Below are positions 1-5,756 of a DNA stretch of 7,263 bases, in pieces. Numbering within the stretch: the stretch's first letter is position 1; every line of letters starts with the position of its first letter. Source of the DNA: Patescibacteria group bacterium (GTDB lineage: Bacteria; Patescibacteriota; Microgenomatia; UBA12405); NCBI GenBank assembly GCA_018901355.1, contig JAHIEZ010000122.1, positions 1-7,263 on the forward strand, given 5' to 3'. The position numbers and the translations under genes were made by a program. The notes below the pieces were generated by a model that was given only the letters and a program-made list of their open reading frames with translations, had not been told where the DNA came from and did no database searches.

Positions 1-446
1 AGCAGGCCGACGTCCACACACTCCTGCGCCTGCCCACCGGGATCTTCTATGCCCAGGGGGTGAAGGCGAACGTCCTGTTCTTCGACCGAAAGCCCGCCCG
101 CGAGACCCCCTGGACTGAGACTCTCTGGATCTACGACCTCCGGACGAACCACCATTTCACACTGAAGGAAAACCCGCTAAAGCGCGCGGACCTGGACGAT
201 TTCGTCGCCTGTTACCATCCAGAGAACCGCCACCTGCGGACAGAGAGCGAGCGCTTCAAGGCCTTCGGCTACGCCGACCTGCTGAAGCGTGACAAGGTGA
301 ACCTCGATATCTTCTGGCTGAAAGATGAGAGTCTGGAAGAGAGCGCCAACCTACCCGCGCCGGAGGTCATTGCACGGGAAATAGTGGATGACCTGGAGGC
401 GGCGCTGGTGCAGTTCGCGACGATCGTGGAGGATTTGAAGTTGTAA
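1..446 (+). CDS. hsdM: Type I restriction-modification DNA methyltransferase subunit M, C-terminal fragment (5' cut by window edge)
   Basis: This is the C-terminal ~147 residues of the N6-adenine methyltransferase subunit of a type I restriction-modification system. HsdM pairs with HsdS to modify the recognition site and, with HsdR, forms the restriction complex in the cytoplasm. The reading frame is open from base 3, so the GTG at 60 is an internal valine and not a start. Visible family signatures are LRLPTGIFYAQGVKANVLFF (frame residues ~9-28), which follows the catalytic domain in N6_Mtase proteins, then IYDLRTN, the ESERFKAFGYADLLKRDKVN block, NLDIFWLKDESLEE, and a helical tail rich in Glu and Asp ending IVEDLKL. 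The end matches the usual HsdM C-terminus, so the gene looks intact on this side. No HsdS or HsdR follows; the next gene is convergent 57 bases away, so other subunits must lie upstream or be absent. The catalytic NPPF/Y motif is outside the window and could not be checked. Confidence 0.92.
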   Translation, partial: QADVHTLLRLPTGIFYAQGVKANVLFFDRKPARETPWTETLWIYDLRTNHHFTLKENPLKRADLDDFVACYHPENRHLRTESERFKAFGYADLLKRDKVNLDIFWLKDESLEESANLPAPEVIAREIVDDLEAALVQFATIVEDLKL

Positions 447-503
447 GCTCTCGATGGAATGGAAAGCGAATTCTTCGCGAGGTTAAAGCCTGTCTCGGCG
501 GGA

Positions 504-1799
504 TTACCTCTTGTCGTCGACCCGCTTGCTCTTGCCCTCGGAGCGAGCGAGGGACGAAGGTTCGAGGAGGTTGAATTCCATGCGGAAACCGATGGCCTCC
601 TTCGCCTTGTATTGAATGGTTGATCGGAGGCTCTCCAGGGTTTCGGTGCTCCTCGCCGCCCAGAACTCCGGCGTCACCTCCACATCGACCGCCACGGCGT
701 CGACGCGGTTTTTCTTCGACAGGCGAATGACATAGTGGGGGGCAAGCTCCTCGAACACGAGGAGGAGGCTTTCCATCTGCGACGGGAAAAAGTTTACGCC
801 ACCCACGATGAGCATGTCATCGGTGCGCCCGAGGATGCGGCCGTGGCGCGCGAAGGTGCGCCCGCATGAGCAGGGAGTGCGGTCGAGGCGAGCCAGATCG
901 CGGGTTCTGTAGCGAAGGAGCGGGGACGCTTCCTTGGCGAGCGCAGTGAAGACGAGCTCGCCGAGCTCGCCGTCGGGGAGGGATTTGCCGGATTCAGGAT
1001 CGACGACCTCGGGATAGAAATAGTCCTCGTTGATGTGGTAGCCGCACCGGTCCTCGCACTCGATGGAGACCCCGGGGCCGCCGAGTTCGGTGAGGCCGTA
1101 GTCGCGGGCAATGCGGATGCCAAGCCTCTCCTGAGTTTCGTCGCGAAGTTCGTCGCTCATGGGTTCTGCGCCGTGAATGCCGAGCCGCAAGGAGAGCGAA
1201 TCCTTGGGTATGCCGAGCTCCGCAACCTTCTCGGCAACGATAACCGCGTAGGATGGTGTGCAGTGCAGCACGGTGGTCTTGAGGTCCTGCATCGTCATCA
1301 ACTGCCGTTCGGTCTGTCCTGCGCTGATGGGAATAACGGTGGCCCCGATGCTCTCGGCGCCGTGGTGGTGGCCGAAGGCTCCCGTGAAGAGCGTGTACCG
1401 GAAAGCGATCTGACAGACATCGTCGGAACACACGCCGGCAATGCGGAGACTGCGGGCGACGCACTCGATCCAGTCGGCAAGGTCTTTGCGCGTGTAGAAG
1501 ACGTTGATGGGCTTTCCGGTGGTTCCGGAAGAGGAGTGGACCCTCACCGTGTCGGCGACAGGCACGGCTAAAAGGCCGTAGGGATAGTGGGCGACGATGT
1601 CCTTCTTCGATGTGAACGGAAGCAGCGCAAGGTCGTCGAGAGACCGAATGTCCTGAGGCCGCACCCCCTTCTCGTCGAGCGCCTTTCGGTAATGCGGCAC
1701 CCGCTCGTAGACGTAGCCGGCCATCCGAACGAGCCGGTGGGTCTGGAGTTGCGTCATCTCGTCTCGCGAAATCCGATGCTCTGCGGGCACAATTGCCAT
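504..1799 (-). CDS. Phenylacetate-CoA ligase family protein (AMP-forming aryl-CoA ligase)
   Basis: This 431-residue protein has the usual length of phenylacetate-CoA ligases (PaaK family, adenylate-forming superfamily), which couple an aromatic acid to CoA with ATP cleaved to AMP and PPi, in the cytoplasm. Visible in order: the N-terminal YERVPHYRKALDEKGV block (30-45) and LPFTSKKDI (60-68); the ATP-binding loop HSSSGTTGKP (88-97); TERQL and CTPSYA (163-185); IHGAEPMSDELR (208-219); the adenylate motif DYGLTELGGPG (233-243); the LRYRTRDL hinge region (295-302); CSCGR (310-314); GRTDDMLIVGGVNFFPSQ (324-341); and the C-terminal EGKSKR with the probable catalytic Lys423. The start has a good ribosome site (AAGGAG, about 8 bases upstream). 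It is the last gene of the operon, 41 bases after the Fe-S gene. The stretch at 131-147 (AFRYTLFTGAFGHHHGA) departs from the usual AYGYGLFTGGLG-like sequence near the aryl pocket, so the acid activated may not be phenylacetate. Family assignment is secure; substrate is not. Confidence 0.93.
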   Translation of the reverse strand: MAIVPAEHRISRDEMTQLQTHRLVRMAGYVYERVPHYRKALDEKGVRPQDIRSLDDLALLPFTSKKDIVAHYPYGLLAVPVADTVRVHSSSGTTGKPINVFYTRKDLADWIECVARSLRIAGVCSDDVCQIAFRYTLFTGAFGHHHGAESIGATVIPISAGQTERQLMTMQDLKTTVLHCTPSYAVIVAEKVAELGIPKDSLSLRLGIHGAEPMSDELRDETQERLGIRIARDYGLTELGGPGVSIECEDRCGYHINEDYFYPEVVDPESGKSLPDGELGELVFTALAKEASPLLRYRTRDLARLDRTPCSCGRTFARHGRILGRTDDMLIVGGVNFFPSQMESLLLVFEELAPHYVIRLSKKNRVDAVAVDVEVTPEFWAARSTETLESLRSTIQYKAKEAIGFRMEFNLLEPSSLARSEGKSKRVDDKR

Positions 1800-1831
1800 A
1801 AGCGGCGCTCCTTCTTGGTCGCTCGAAGGTT

Positions 1832-1849
1832 GGCGCCTCGTCAGGCGCC
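1832..1849. repeat. GC-rich hairpin enclosing the stop codon of the Fe-S gene
   Basis: GGCGCC (1832-1837) and GGCGCC (1844-1849) are identical self-complementary hexamers around six bases. On the - strand mRNA they form a 6-bp all-GC stem whose loop TGACGA holds the TGA stop of the Fe-S gene. No U-run follows. The element is about 30 bases before the ligase start and could tune ligase translation or mark an mRNA processing point. Confidence 0.5.
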
Positions 1850-2296
1850 GTCGCCTTCAACGAGGTGGATGCAATGGGCGAGGCAGACGTTATCCGCACA
1901 GGCCGGAAGTAGCCCCTCGTCGATGCGGTGGTGACACAGGTTGCACTTCACGGCGACCTCGGCGGCGTCATCAAAGTCGATCGCATCGAAGGGGCAAGCG
2001 TCGATGCAGGCCCGACACCCCACGCAGTCGCCGCGATTCAAGACGACGATGCCGTCCTCTCGCTTTGCGATGGCGTTCACCGAACATGCGTCGACACACG
2101 CGGGCTCGTCACAGTGAAGACAGCGCGTGGCGCGAAAGACGAAGTGCCAGCGCGCGTCAACCAGTCGCGGTCCGTCCTCGACGATACGGATGAGCTTTAC
2201 GCCGCTTGGGGCTTGGTGCTCCTGCTTGCAGGCGACTTCGCAGGTCTTGCAGCCCCAGCACTTCTCCTCTTCGATCGCCAGAGCAAGGCGTTTCAT
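1841..2296 (-). CDS. 4Fe-4S ferredoxin-type electron-transfer subunit of a molybdopterin oxidoreductase
   Basis: This 151-residue protein is the electron-transfer (beta) subunit of a DMSO-reductase-family complex, related to DmsB, PsrB, HycB and AOR-associated ferredoxins. It has 17 cysteines: C13-x2-C16-x2-C19-x3-C23; C59-x2-C62-x4-C67-x3-C71; C91-x2-C94-x2-C97-x3-C101; and C118-x2-C121 with C133, C138 and C142. This fits up to four [4Fe-4S] clusters wiring the catalytic subunit to a redox partner. There is no signal peptide or membrane segment, so it is cytoplasmic. The chosen ATG overlaps the stop of the oxidoreductase gene (ATGA at 2293-2296) and has a GAGGA ribosome site inside the end of that gene; a longer reading of the same frame exists but would run antisense-like, low-complexity residues through the upstream gene. 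It is shorter than many DmsB-type subunits (about 190-220 residues), lacking a C-terminal extension. Translational coupling strongly implies a 1:1 complex with the upstream product. Confidence 0.93.
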   Translation of the reverse strand: MKRLALAIEEEKCWGCKTCEVACKQEHQAPSGVKLIRIVEDGPRLVDARWHFVFRATRCLHCDEPACVDACSVNAIAKREDGIVVLNRGDCVGCRACIDACPFDAIDFDDAAEVAVKCNLCHHRIDEGLLPACADNVCLAHCIHLVEGDGA

Positions 2297-4452
2297 CGGG
2301 TCCTCGTTCCGTTTTCCGGGTAAATCCTGCACAGAAGGCTCCGGATGTGGGTTGCTCCCATGGCAGGGTCGCAATTCTCGAAAGCGTTGTTCGTCAGTAT
2401 GTTGACGTTCGACTCCTCCCAGCCGTGGCCGGGGTCGCTTTTCTCCGGGAACCACCAGGCGTGCTGCGCCGAGACCACTTCGGGTTTCAGGCCGGCGGTC
2501 AACTTCGCCCGCTGCCGGATCTTCCCGCGCGGGGACTCGATGACCACCCACTCCCCCTCGACAATGCCCTCTTTGGCGGCGGTGTCGGGGTGAATCTCGA
2601 CCACTGGGTCGTGGTGCAACTCGCGGGTCCACGAGAGCTGCCTGTTCTCGGCGTGGAAGAAGCCCGGCTGCCGCGCACCGGTGATGAGGGTGTAAGGGAA
2701 CTGCCGGTGGAGGTCGGGCCGACTCACCGGGCTCTCGGGCGGCTCGCGGAACTGGGGGAGCGGATCGTAGCCCCACTTCTCGAGAAGCGTGGAGCAGAGC
2801 TCGAACTTGCGCGTTGGCGTCGAAAATCCGCTCTGGCGGTATTTGAAGTAGGTCACCTCGCCCCGTGTGCGGTCCTGCTTCTTGAACTCCTGCCAGGTGA
2901 CGCCCATGGGTTCGAGGATATAATCGAGGCCGCCCTCGAAGGTGTCCCACCAGTGCTCTCCCTGACCGACGCGGTGGGCCAGGTCGTTGAGCATTTCGTG
3001 GTCCGGGCGGCATTCGCCGATCTGGACCACCTTGCGGCGGGTGAGGAGCCAGCCGTGGCGCTTCCAGAAATCGCCCAGGTAGTCCATTTCGAGCCACGTG
3101 GCCGCGGGCAGAACGATATCGGCGAGCTCGGCCGTGGGCGTGATGAAGAAGTCAGCCACGGCCATGAAATCGACCTTCTGCAGGGCCCGGTAGATCTCCC
3201 TGGCGTTGGCGCGGGTCATGAGCGGGTTGGAGCTGATGAAGAAGAGCGCCTTCACCGGATAGGGCTTCTCGGTGACGATGGCGTCCCATACATACTTGGG
3301 GTTGATGATGGCGAAGTTGCCGGCGAGCCGGAAACGGTCGCCGCCGAGGCGTTTTGCGGCCTGCTCTTTGGAGAGCGCCTTGTGCGCGCCAAACTCGGCC
3401 ACATTGCGGATCTTGGCGGTCTTGAAGAGCACCTGCCCTCCGGGAGCATCGATGTTGCCGGTGATGCCCATCAGGGCCATCAGGACCCGGTTGTTGTCGG
3501 CACAGGTCACCTGCTGCTCGATAGCCACGCCCCATTGGATGGCTCCGGGCTTCGTGGTTGCGTATAGGCGTGCGGCTTCCGCAATCTTCTCGCGCGGAAC
3601 GCCGGTGATCGCCTCCACGCGATCCAGCGGGTATTCGGCCACCCTCTCCACGAACGGCTCCCAGCCGTGGATGTAGCTCTCGACGAAGCCTTTGTCGTAG
3701 AGGTTCTCCCGGACGATGACGTTCGCCATCCCGAGCGCCAGGGCCGTGTCGGTACCGGGCCGCAGTTGAAGCCACACGTCGGCTCGGGCGGCGGCCCGCG
3801 TAAGCCGAGGGTCAACGACGATGAGCTTCGCCCCGGCGTTGAGGGCCTGCGAGAACGGCTCCCCTTTATAGCAGTCGGGGTTCGAGATCACGACGTTGTT
3901 TCCCCAGACCATGATGCACTTGGGGAAGTTATCGTAGTCGGCGATGGGATTGGAACCGCAGGTGATGATACTCGTCGCGATCCGCGGGCCGTAGCAGAAA
4001 TGACCCGCCGTCAGTACGTTCGGGCTGCCGAAGTAGTTCGAGAACCGGTAAATGGCCGCTTCGTTCTCACGGCCGGTGCCGTACCCGAGCACCACCGATT
4101 CCGCGCCAAACTCGTCTTTGATGCGAAGCATCCGTTCGGCGATGGTGTCGAGCGCCTCGTCCCAGGAGATCCGTTCCCACTGGCCGCTTCCCTTGGTCCC
4201 GACGCGCTTGACAGGGTGGGTGAGGCGGCCGGGGTGGTAGACGAGCTGGGTCGACGCGATGCCCTTGCTGCACAGGGTGCCGTGGTTGATCGGGCAGTCG
4301 GGGTCGCCGGCGATCTTGGCGACCCGGCCGTCCTTCACGTACACGAATACGCCGCAACCGCCGTGGCACATCCGGCAGTGGCTCTTGATCATCGCGTCAT
4401 AACCGTAGACCGACATTTCGCGATCCACGTTCGAATAGCTGAAACCCTTCAT
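2293..4452 (-). CDS. Molybdopterin-dependent oxidoreductase, DMSO reductase superfamily, catalytic subunit (Mo/W-bisPGD)
   Basis: This 719-residue catalytic subunit belongs to the polysulfide/thiosulfate-reductase, acetylene-hydratase and PadB-like side of the DMSO reductase superfamily. The N-terminal domain binds one [4Fe-4S] cluster through C26-x2-C29-x3-C33-x27-C61. Typical family blocks follow: LTHPVKRVGTKGSGQWERIS (77-96), WDEAL (97-101), then GHFCYGPRIA, where Cys153 sits at the metal-ligand position. Later come the dinucleotide-binding segments VWGNN, IVVDPRLT and LRPGTDTALALGMANVI, and ADIVLPAATWLE. The C-terminal molybdopterin-dinucleotide domain (about 587-719) holds GARQPGFFHAENRQ, EGEWVVIESPRGKI and HAWWFPE. 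No twin-arginine signal is present, so it should work in the cytoplasm. The ATG at 4452 has AGGA seven bases upstream; M13 is a less likely alternative. It heads the operon with the Fe-S subunit and aryl-CoA ligase. Substrate cannot be read from sequence: an arylacetyl-CoA or other acyl-CoA thioester is the favoured inference; sulfur-compound reduction is less likely. Confidence 0.93.
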   Translation of the reverse strand: MKGFSYSNVDREMSVYGYDAMIKSHCRMCHGGCGVFVYVKDGRVAKIAGDPDCPINHGTLCSKGIASTQLVYHPGRLTHPVKRVGTKGSGQWERISWDEALDTIAERMLRIKDEFGAESVVLGYGTGRENEAAIYRFSNYFGSPNVLTAGHFCYGPRIATSIITCGSNPIADYDNFPKCIMVWGNNVVISNPDCYKGEPFSQALNAGAKLIVVDPRLTRAAARADVWLQLRPGTDTALALGMANVIVRENLYDKGFVESYIHGWEPFVERVAEYPLDRVEAITGVPREKIAEAARLYATTKPGAIQWGVAIEQQVTCADNNRVLMALMGITGNIDAPGGQVLFKTAKIRNVAEFGAHKALSKEQAAKRLGGDRFRLAGNFAIINPKYVWDAIVTEKPYPVKALFFISSNPLMTRANAREIYRALQKVDFMAVADFFITPTAELADIVLPAATWLEMDYLGDFWKRHGWLLTRRKVVQIGECRPDHEMLNDLAHRVGQGEHWWDTFEGGLDYILEPMGVTWQEFKKQDRTRGEVTYFKYRQSGFSTPTRKFELCSTLLEKWGYDPLPQFREPPESPVSRPDLHRQFPYTLITGARQPGFFHAENRQLSWTRELHHDPVVEIHPDTAAKEGIVEGEWVVIESPRGKIRQRAKLTAGLKPEVVSAQHAWWFPEKSDPGHGWEESNVNILTNNAFENCDPAMGATHIRSLLCRIYPENGTRTR

Positions 4453-4505
4453 CGCAACATCCTCGCCATATCCTCATTGATAAGAAGTTGCTTTTACACG
4501 AATCG

Positions 4506-4534
4506 AGGATACGAAGAGCGGTTTTGTATGTCAA
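4506..4534 (-). promoter_or_regulatory. Sigma-70-like promoter of the oxidoreductase/ligase operon
   Basis: Read on the - strand there is a perfect -35 box TTGACA (4534-4529), exactly 17 bases of spacer (4528-4512), and a -10 box TATCCT (4511-4506, four of six matches to TATAAT). Transcription would start near 4499, leaving a leader of about 47 bases before the oxidoreductase ATG at 4452. The weak -10 box with a perfect -35, and a dyad just upstream, would suit an activator-assisted or repressible promoter. The surrounding stretch is clearly more AT-rich than the genes. It separates the three-gene operon from the transporter/AttH pair. Confidence 0.62.
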
Positions 4535-4538
4535 GCAG

Positions 4539-4559
4539 ATGTTGTCACAATATCAACAT
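4539..4559. promoter_or_regulatory. Dyad (possible operator or activator site) upstream of the -35 box
   Basis: The arms ATGTTG (4539-4544) and CAACAT (4554-4559) are a perfect 6-bp inverted repeat around nine bases. The centre itself contains the odd palindrome TTGTCACAA (4542-4550). The element lies 4 bases upstream of the -35 box, centred near -50 relative to the predicted start, a usual place for an activator. It contains a TTGTGACAA-like core reminiscent of CRP/FNR-family half sites, but does not match a full consensus of any regulator I can name. The regulator is unknown. Confidence 0.4.
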
Positions 4560-4574
4560 GATCAAACGATGATC
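4560..4574. repeat. Short inverted repeat next to the operator-like dyad
   Basis: GATCA (4560-4564) and TGATC (4570-4574) form a perfect 5-bp inverted repeat around five bases, abutting the 4539-4559 dyad. It lies between the stop of the AttH-like gene and the operon promoter. It could be a second regulatory half-site or a weak 3' stem for the upstream transcript. No U-run follows on the - strand, so it is not a convincing intrinsic terminator. A 5-bp stem alone is within chance expectation. Confidence 0.25.
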
Positions 4575-4590
4575 TCGTCACACCACTACC

Positions 4591-5751
4591 CTAAAATATC
4601 CCTCCCAGGGTTCCTGCATAACCGGTAAGCTCCACATATCCTTCGACGGCCACCTCTTTTCCCTGCGATGTGCCGTTGCCCGCAACGGCGCCTTCCCAGT
4701 ATGTGATTGGCATCGCTGCGGTTGTAACGAGCTCCTGCCCGGCAACGATAGGGTTCACGGTCACGTCGATGGAGGCGCCGGGGATTCGGATTCGCCAAGC
4801 CGCCGGGTATCTCCCGGCGCTTTTGCCGCTTTTCCAGTGAGACAGGACGGTCGTTTCGATCTCGGAAAGGCGCAGGTGGCGCGAGGTCCCGTCACGCTGC
4901 ACCAGGGTGCCCGAGGACTCTTTTTCCACCGTACCGTCCTTCTTTCGAAGGTAATAGACCATCAGGTCCCTGCCATCGCTCAGGTGGAGCGCAAACCAGT
5001 CCCATCCCGCCTGGTCTTGTGTCATCTGGTTGGAGCCGAATTCCTGGTCGAACCAGCTCGTGCCGCTGACCGCCGCGGGGGCCTTCATCCCCGGGACACC
5101 GATCGTCCCTTCGGTCTTGATATCCGTGAAGGAATAATAGAAAGAGGCCCTCCCCAATCCCGGTCCTTTTTTGCTCAACCCCCGCTCACCGTGGAAAACG
5201 AGGGGTTTGGCCGGCGTGAGGCGAAGCGCAAGCGCCATCTCTCTATCGGAGGCCATGAGGTCGACACGCTTGCCTTCCATCGCTGCCGACCAGCTAAGAA
5301 CGCGCACATTTATCCCCTTCTCCTTCGCCCCCGCCAGATCCGGTCCCGCGCGGGTGACACGCTCCGCGTGGTGAAAGGCATTCCTTGCTCCATCCGTCAG
5401 GGCAAAGTGGGCAAGGTAAATGTCCCGTATCGACCAGGCATTCGCCGGCAACTTGGGTTGCAATGCCAGGCCGTAACGGAAGAAAGTCAACTGGTATCCG
5501 TACTTATTTCTCCCGCCGTCCTGAAGATTCCCCGTGAAATACCACCACTCGGTTCGGTACTGGGGATGGCTGCCGTGGTCTCGCGGAAAGGACCACTGCC
5601 GGGGCATTGTCGCCTCCCTCCACCTCTCCGCACCGAGGCATCTTGGGAAAAAAAGCCCGAAAACCAAGATCGCGACCACGAAGGTGTGGAAAAGATAACC
5701 GGCGGTGAAGCCGGCAGGATGCCCGTCGGCCGGGCGGCACGAAACTTTCAT
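4591..5751 (-). CDS. Secreted AttH/CrtC-like lipocalin-fold protein (COG5621-type 'predicted secreted hydrolase')
   Basis: This 386-residue exported protein belongs to the AttH / hydroxyneurosporene-synthase (CrtC)-like family, a double-lipocalin-like fold long annotated as a predicted secreted hydrolase. Its reaction is not established. A hydrophobic signal segment (about 19-35) ends in CLGA-ER near residue 41, suggesting signal peptidase I cleavage; there is no clear lipobox. Hallmarks are FPRDHGSHPQYRTEWWYFTG (55-74), YQLTFFRYG (86-94), GTSWFDQEFGSNQ (230-242), GWDWFALHLSDGRDLMVYY (249-267), YWEGAV (351-356) and GYVELTGYAG (371-380). The ATG at 5751 was chosen because the ribosome site GGGAGGA (5767-5761) ends nine bases before it; the ATG at 5760, overlapping the permease stop as ATGA, would have no spacing, and 5805 lies well inside the permease gene. 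The start falls 5 bases after the permease stop, so the two are co-translated, as in attEFGH-type operons where an ABC transporter accompanies AttH. Confidence 0.88.
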   Translation of the reverse strand: MKVSCRPADGHPAGFTAGYLFHTFVVAILVFGLFFPRCLGAERWREATMPRQWSFPRDHGSHPQYRTEWWYFTGNLQDGGRNKYGYQLTFFRYGLALQPKLPANAWSIRDIYLAHFALTDGARNAFHHAERVTRAGPDLAGAKEKGINVRVLSWSAAMEGKRVDLMASDREMALALRLTPAKPLVFHGERGLSKKGPGLGRASFYYSFTDIKTEGTIGVPGMKAPAAVSGTSWFDQEFGSNQMTQDQAGWDWFALHLSDGRDLMVYYLRKKDGTVEKESSGTLVQRDGTSRHLRLSEIETTVLSHWKSGKSAGRYPAAWRIRIPGASIDVTVNPIVAGQELVTTAAMPITYWEGAVAGNGTSQGKEVAVEGYVELTGYAGTLGGIF

Positions 5752-5756
5752 CACGC

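Noticed and set aside
466..478. Small inverted repeat GCGAA-TTC-TTCGC between the convergent hsdM and ligase genes, with TTTCC after it on the - strand
   Set aside because: The stem is only five pairs with a short loop and the T-run is interrupted, so it is too weak to call as a terminator, though the position between convergent genes is suitable.
2297..3097. Upstream extension of the Fe-S reading frame into the oxidoreductase gene
   Set aside because: The extension is Pro/Arg/Ala-rich out-of-frame sequence. The ATG at 2296 has a ribosome site, overlaps the previous stop as ATGA, and begins the conserved ferredoxin sequence.
2206..3567. Long open frame on the + strand (453 codons) opposite the oxidoreductase gene
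   Set aside because: The - strand frame carries clear domain motifs throughout. The + strand product is rich in Gly, Val, Glu, Leu and Arg with no recognisable motif, as expected of antisense shadows in GC-rich genes.
2293..4452. Annotation of the oxidoreductase as formate dehydrogenase or acetylene hydratase
   Set aside because: The His following the metal-ligand Cys of formate dehydrogenase is Tyr, and the Asp next to the cluster Cys of acetylene hydratase is His; the neighbouring aryl-CoA ligase also points elsewhere.
4449..4460. Minimal upstream reading frame ATG TTG CGA TGA overlapping the oxidoreductase start
   Set aside because: It has no properly spaced ribosome site of its own and is only three codons, so it is probably chance.
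3667..4572. Open frame on the + strand (301 codons) running from the oxidoreductase gene through the promoter gap
   Set aside because: Another antisense shadow. It has no family motif, lacks a convincing ribosome site and would cross the promoter region.
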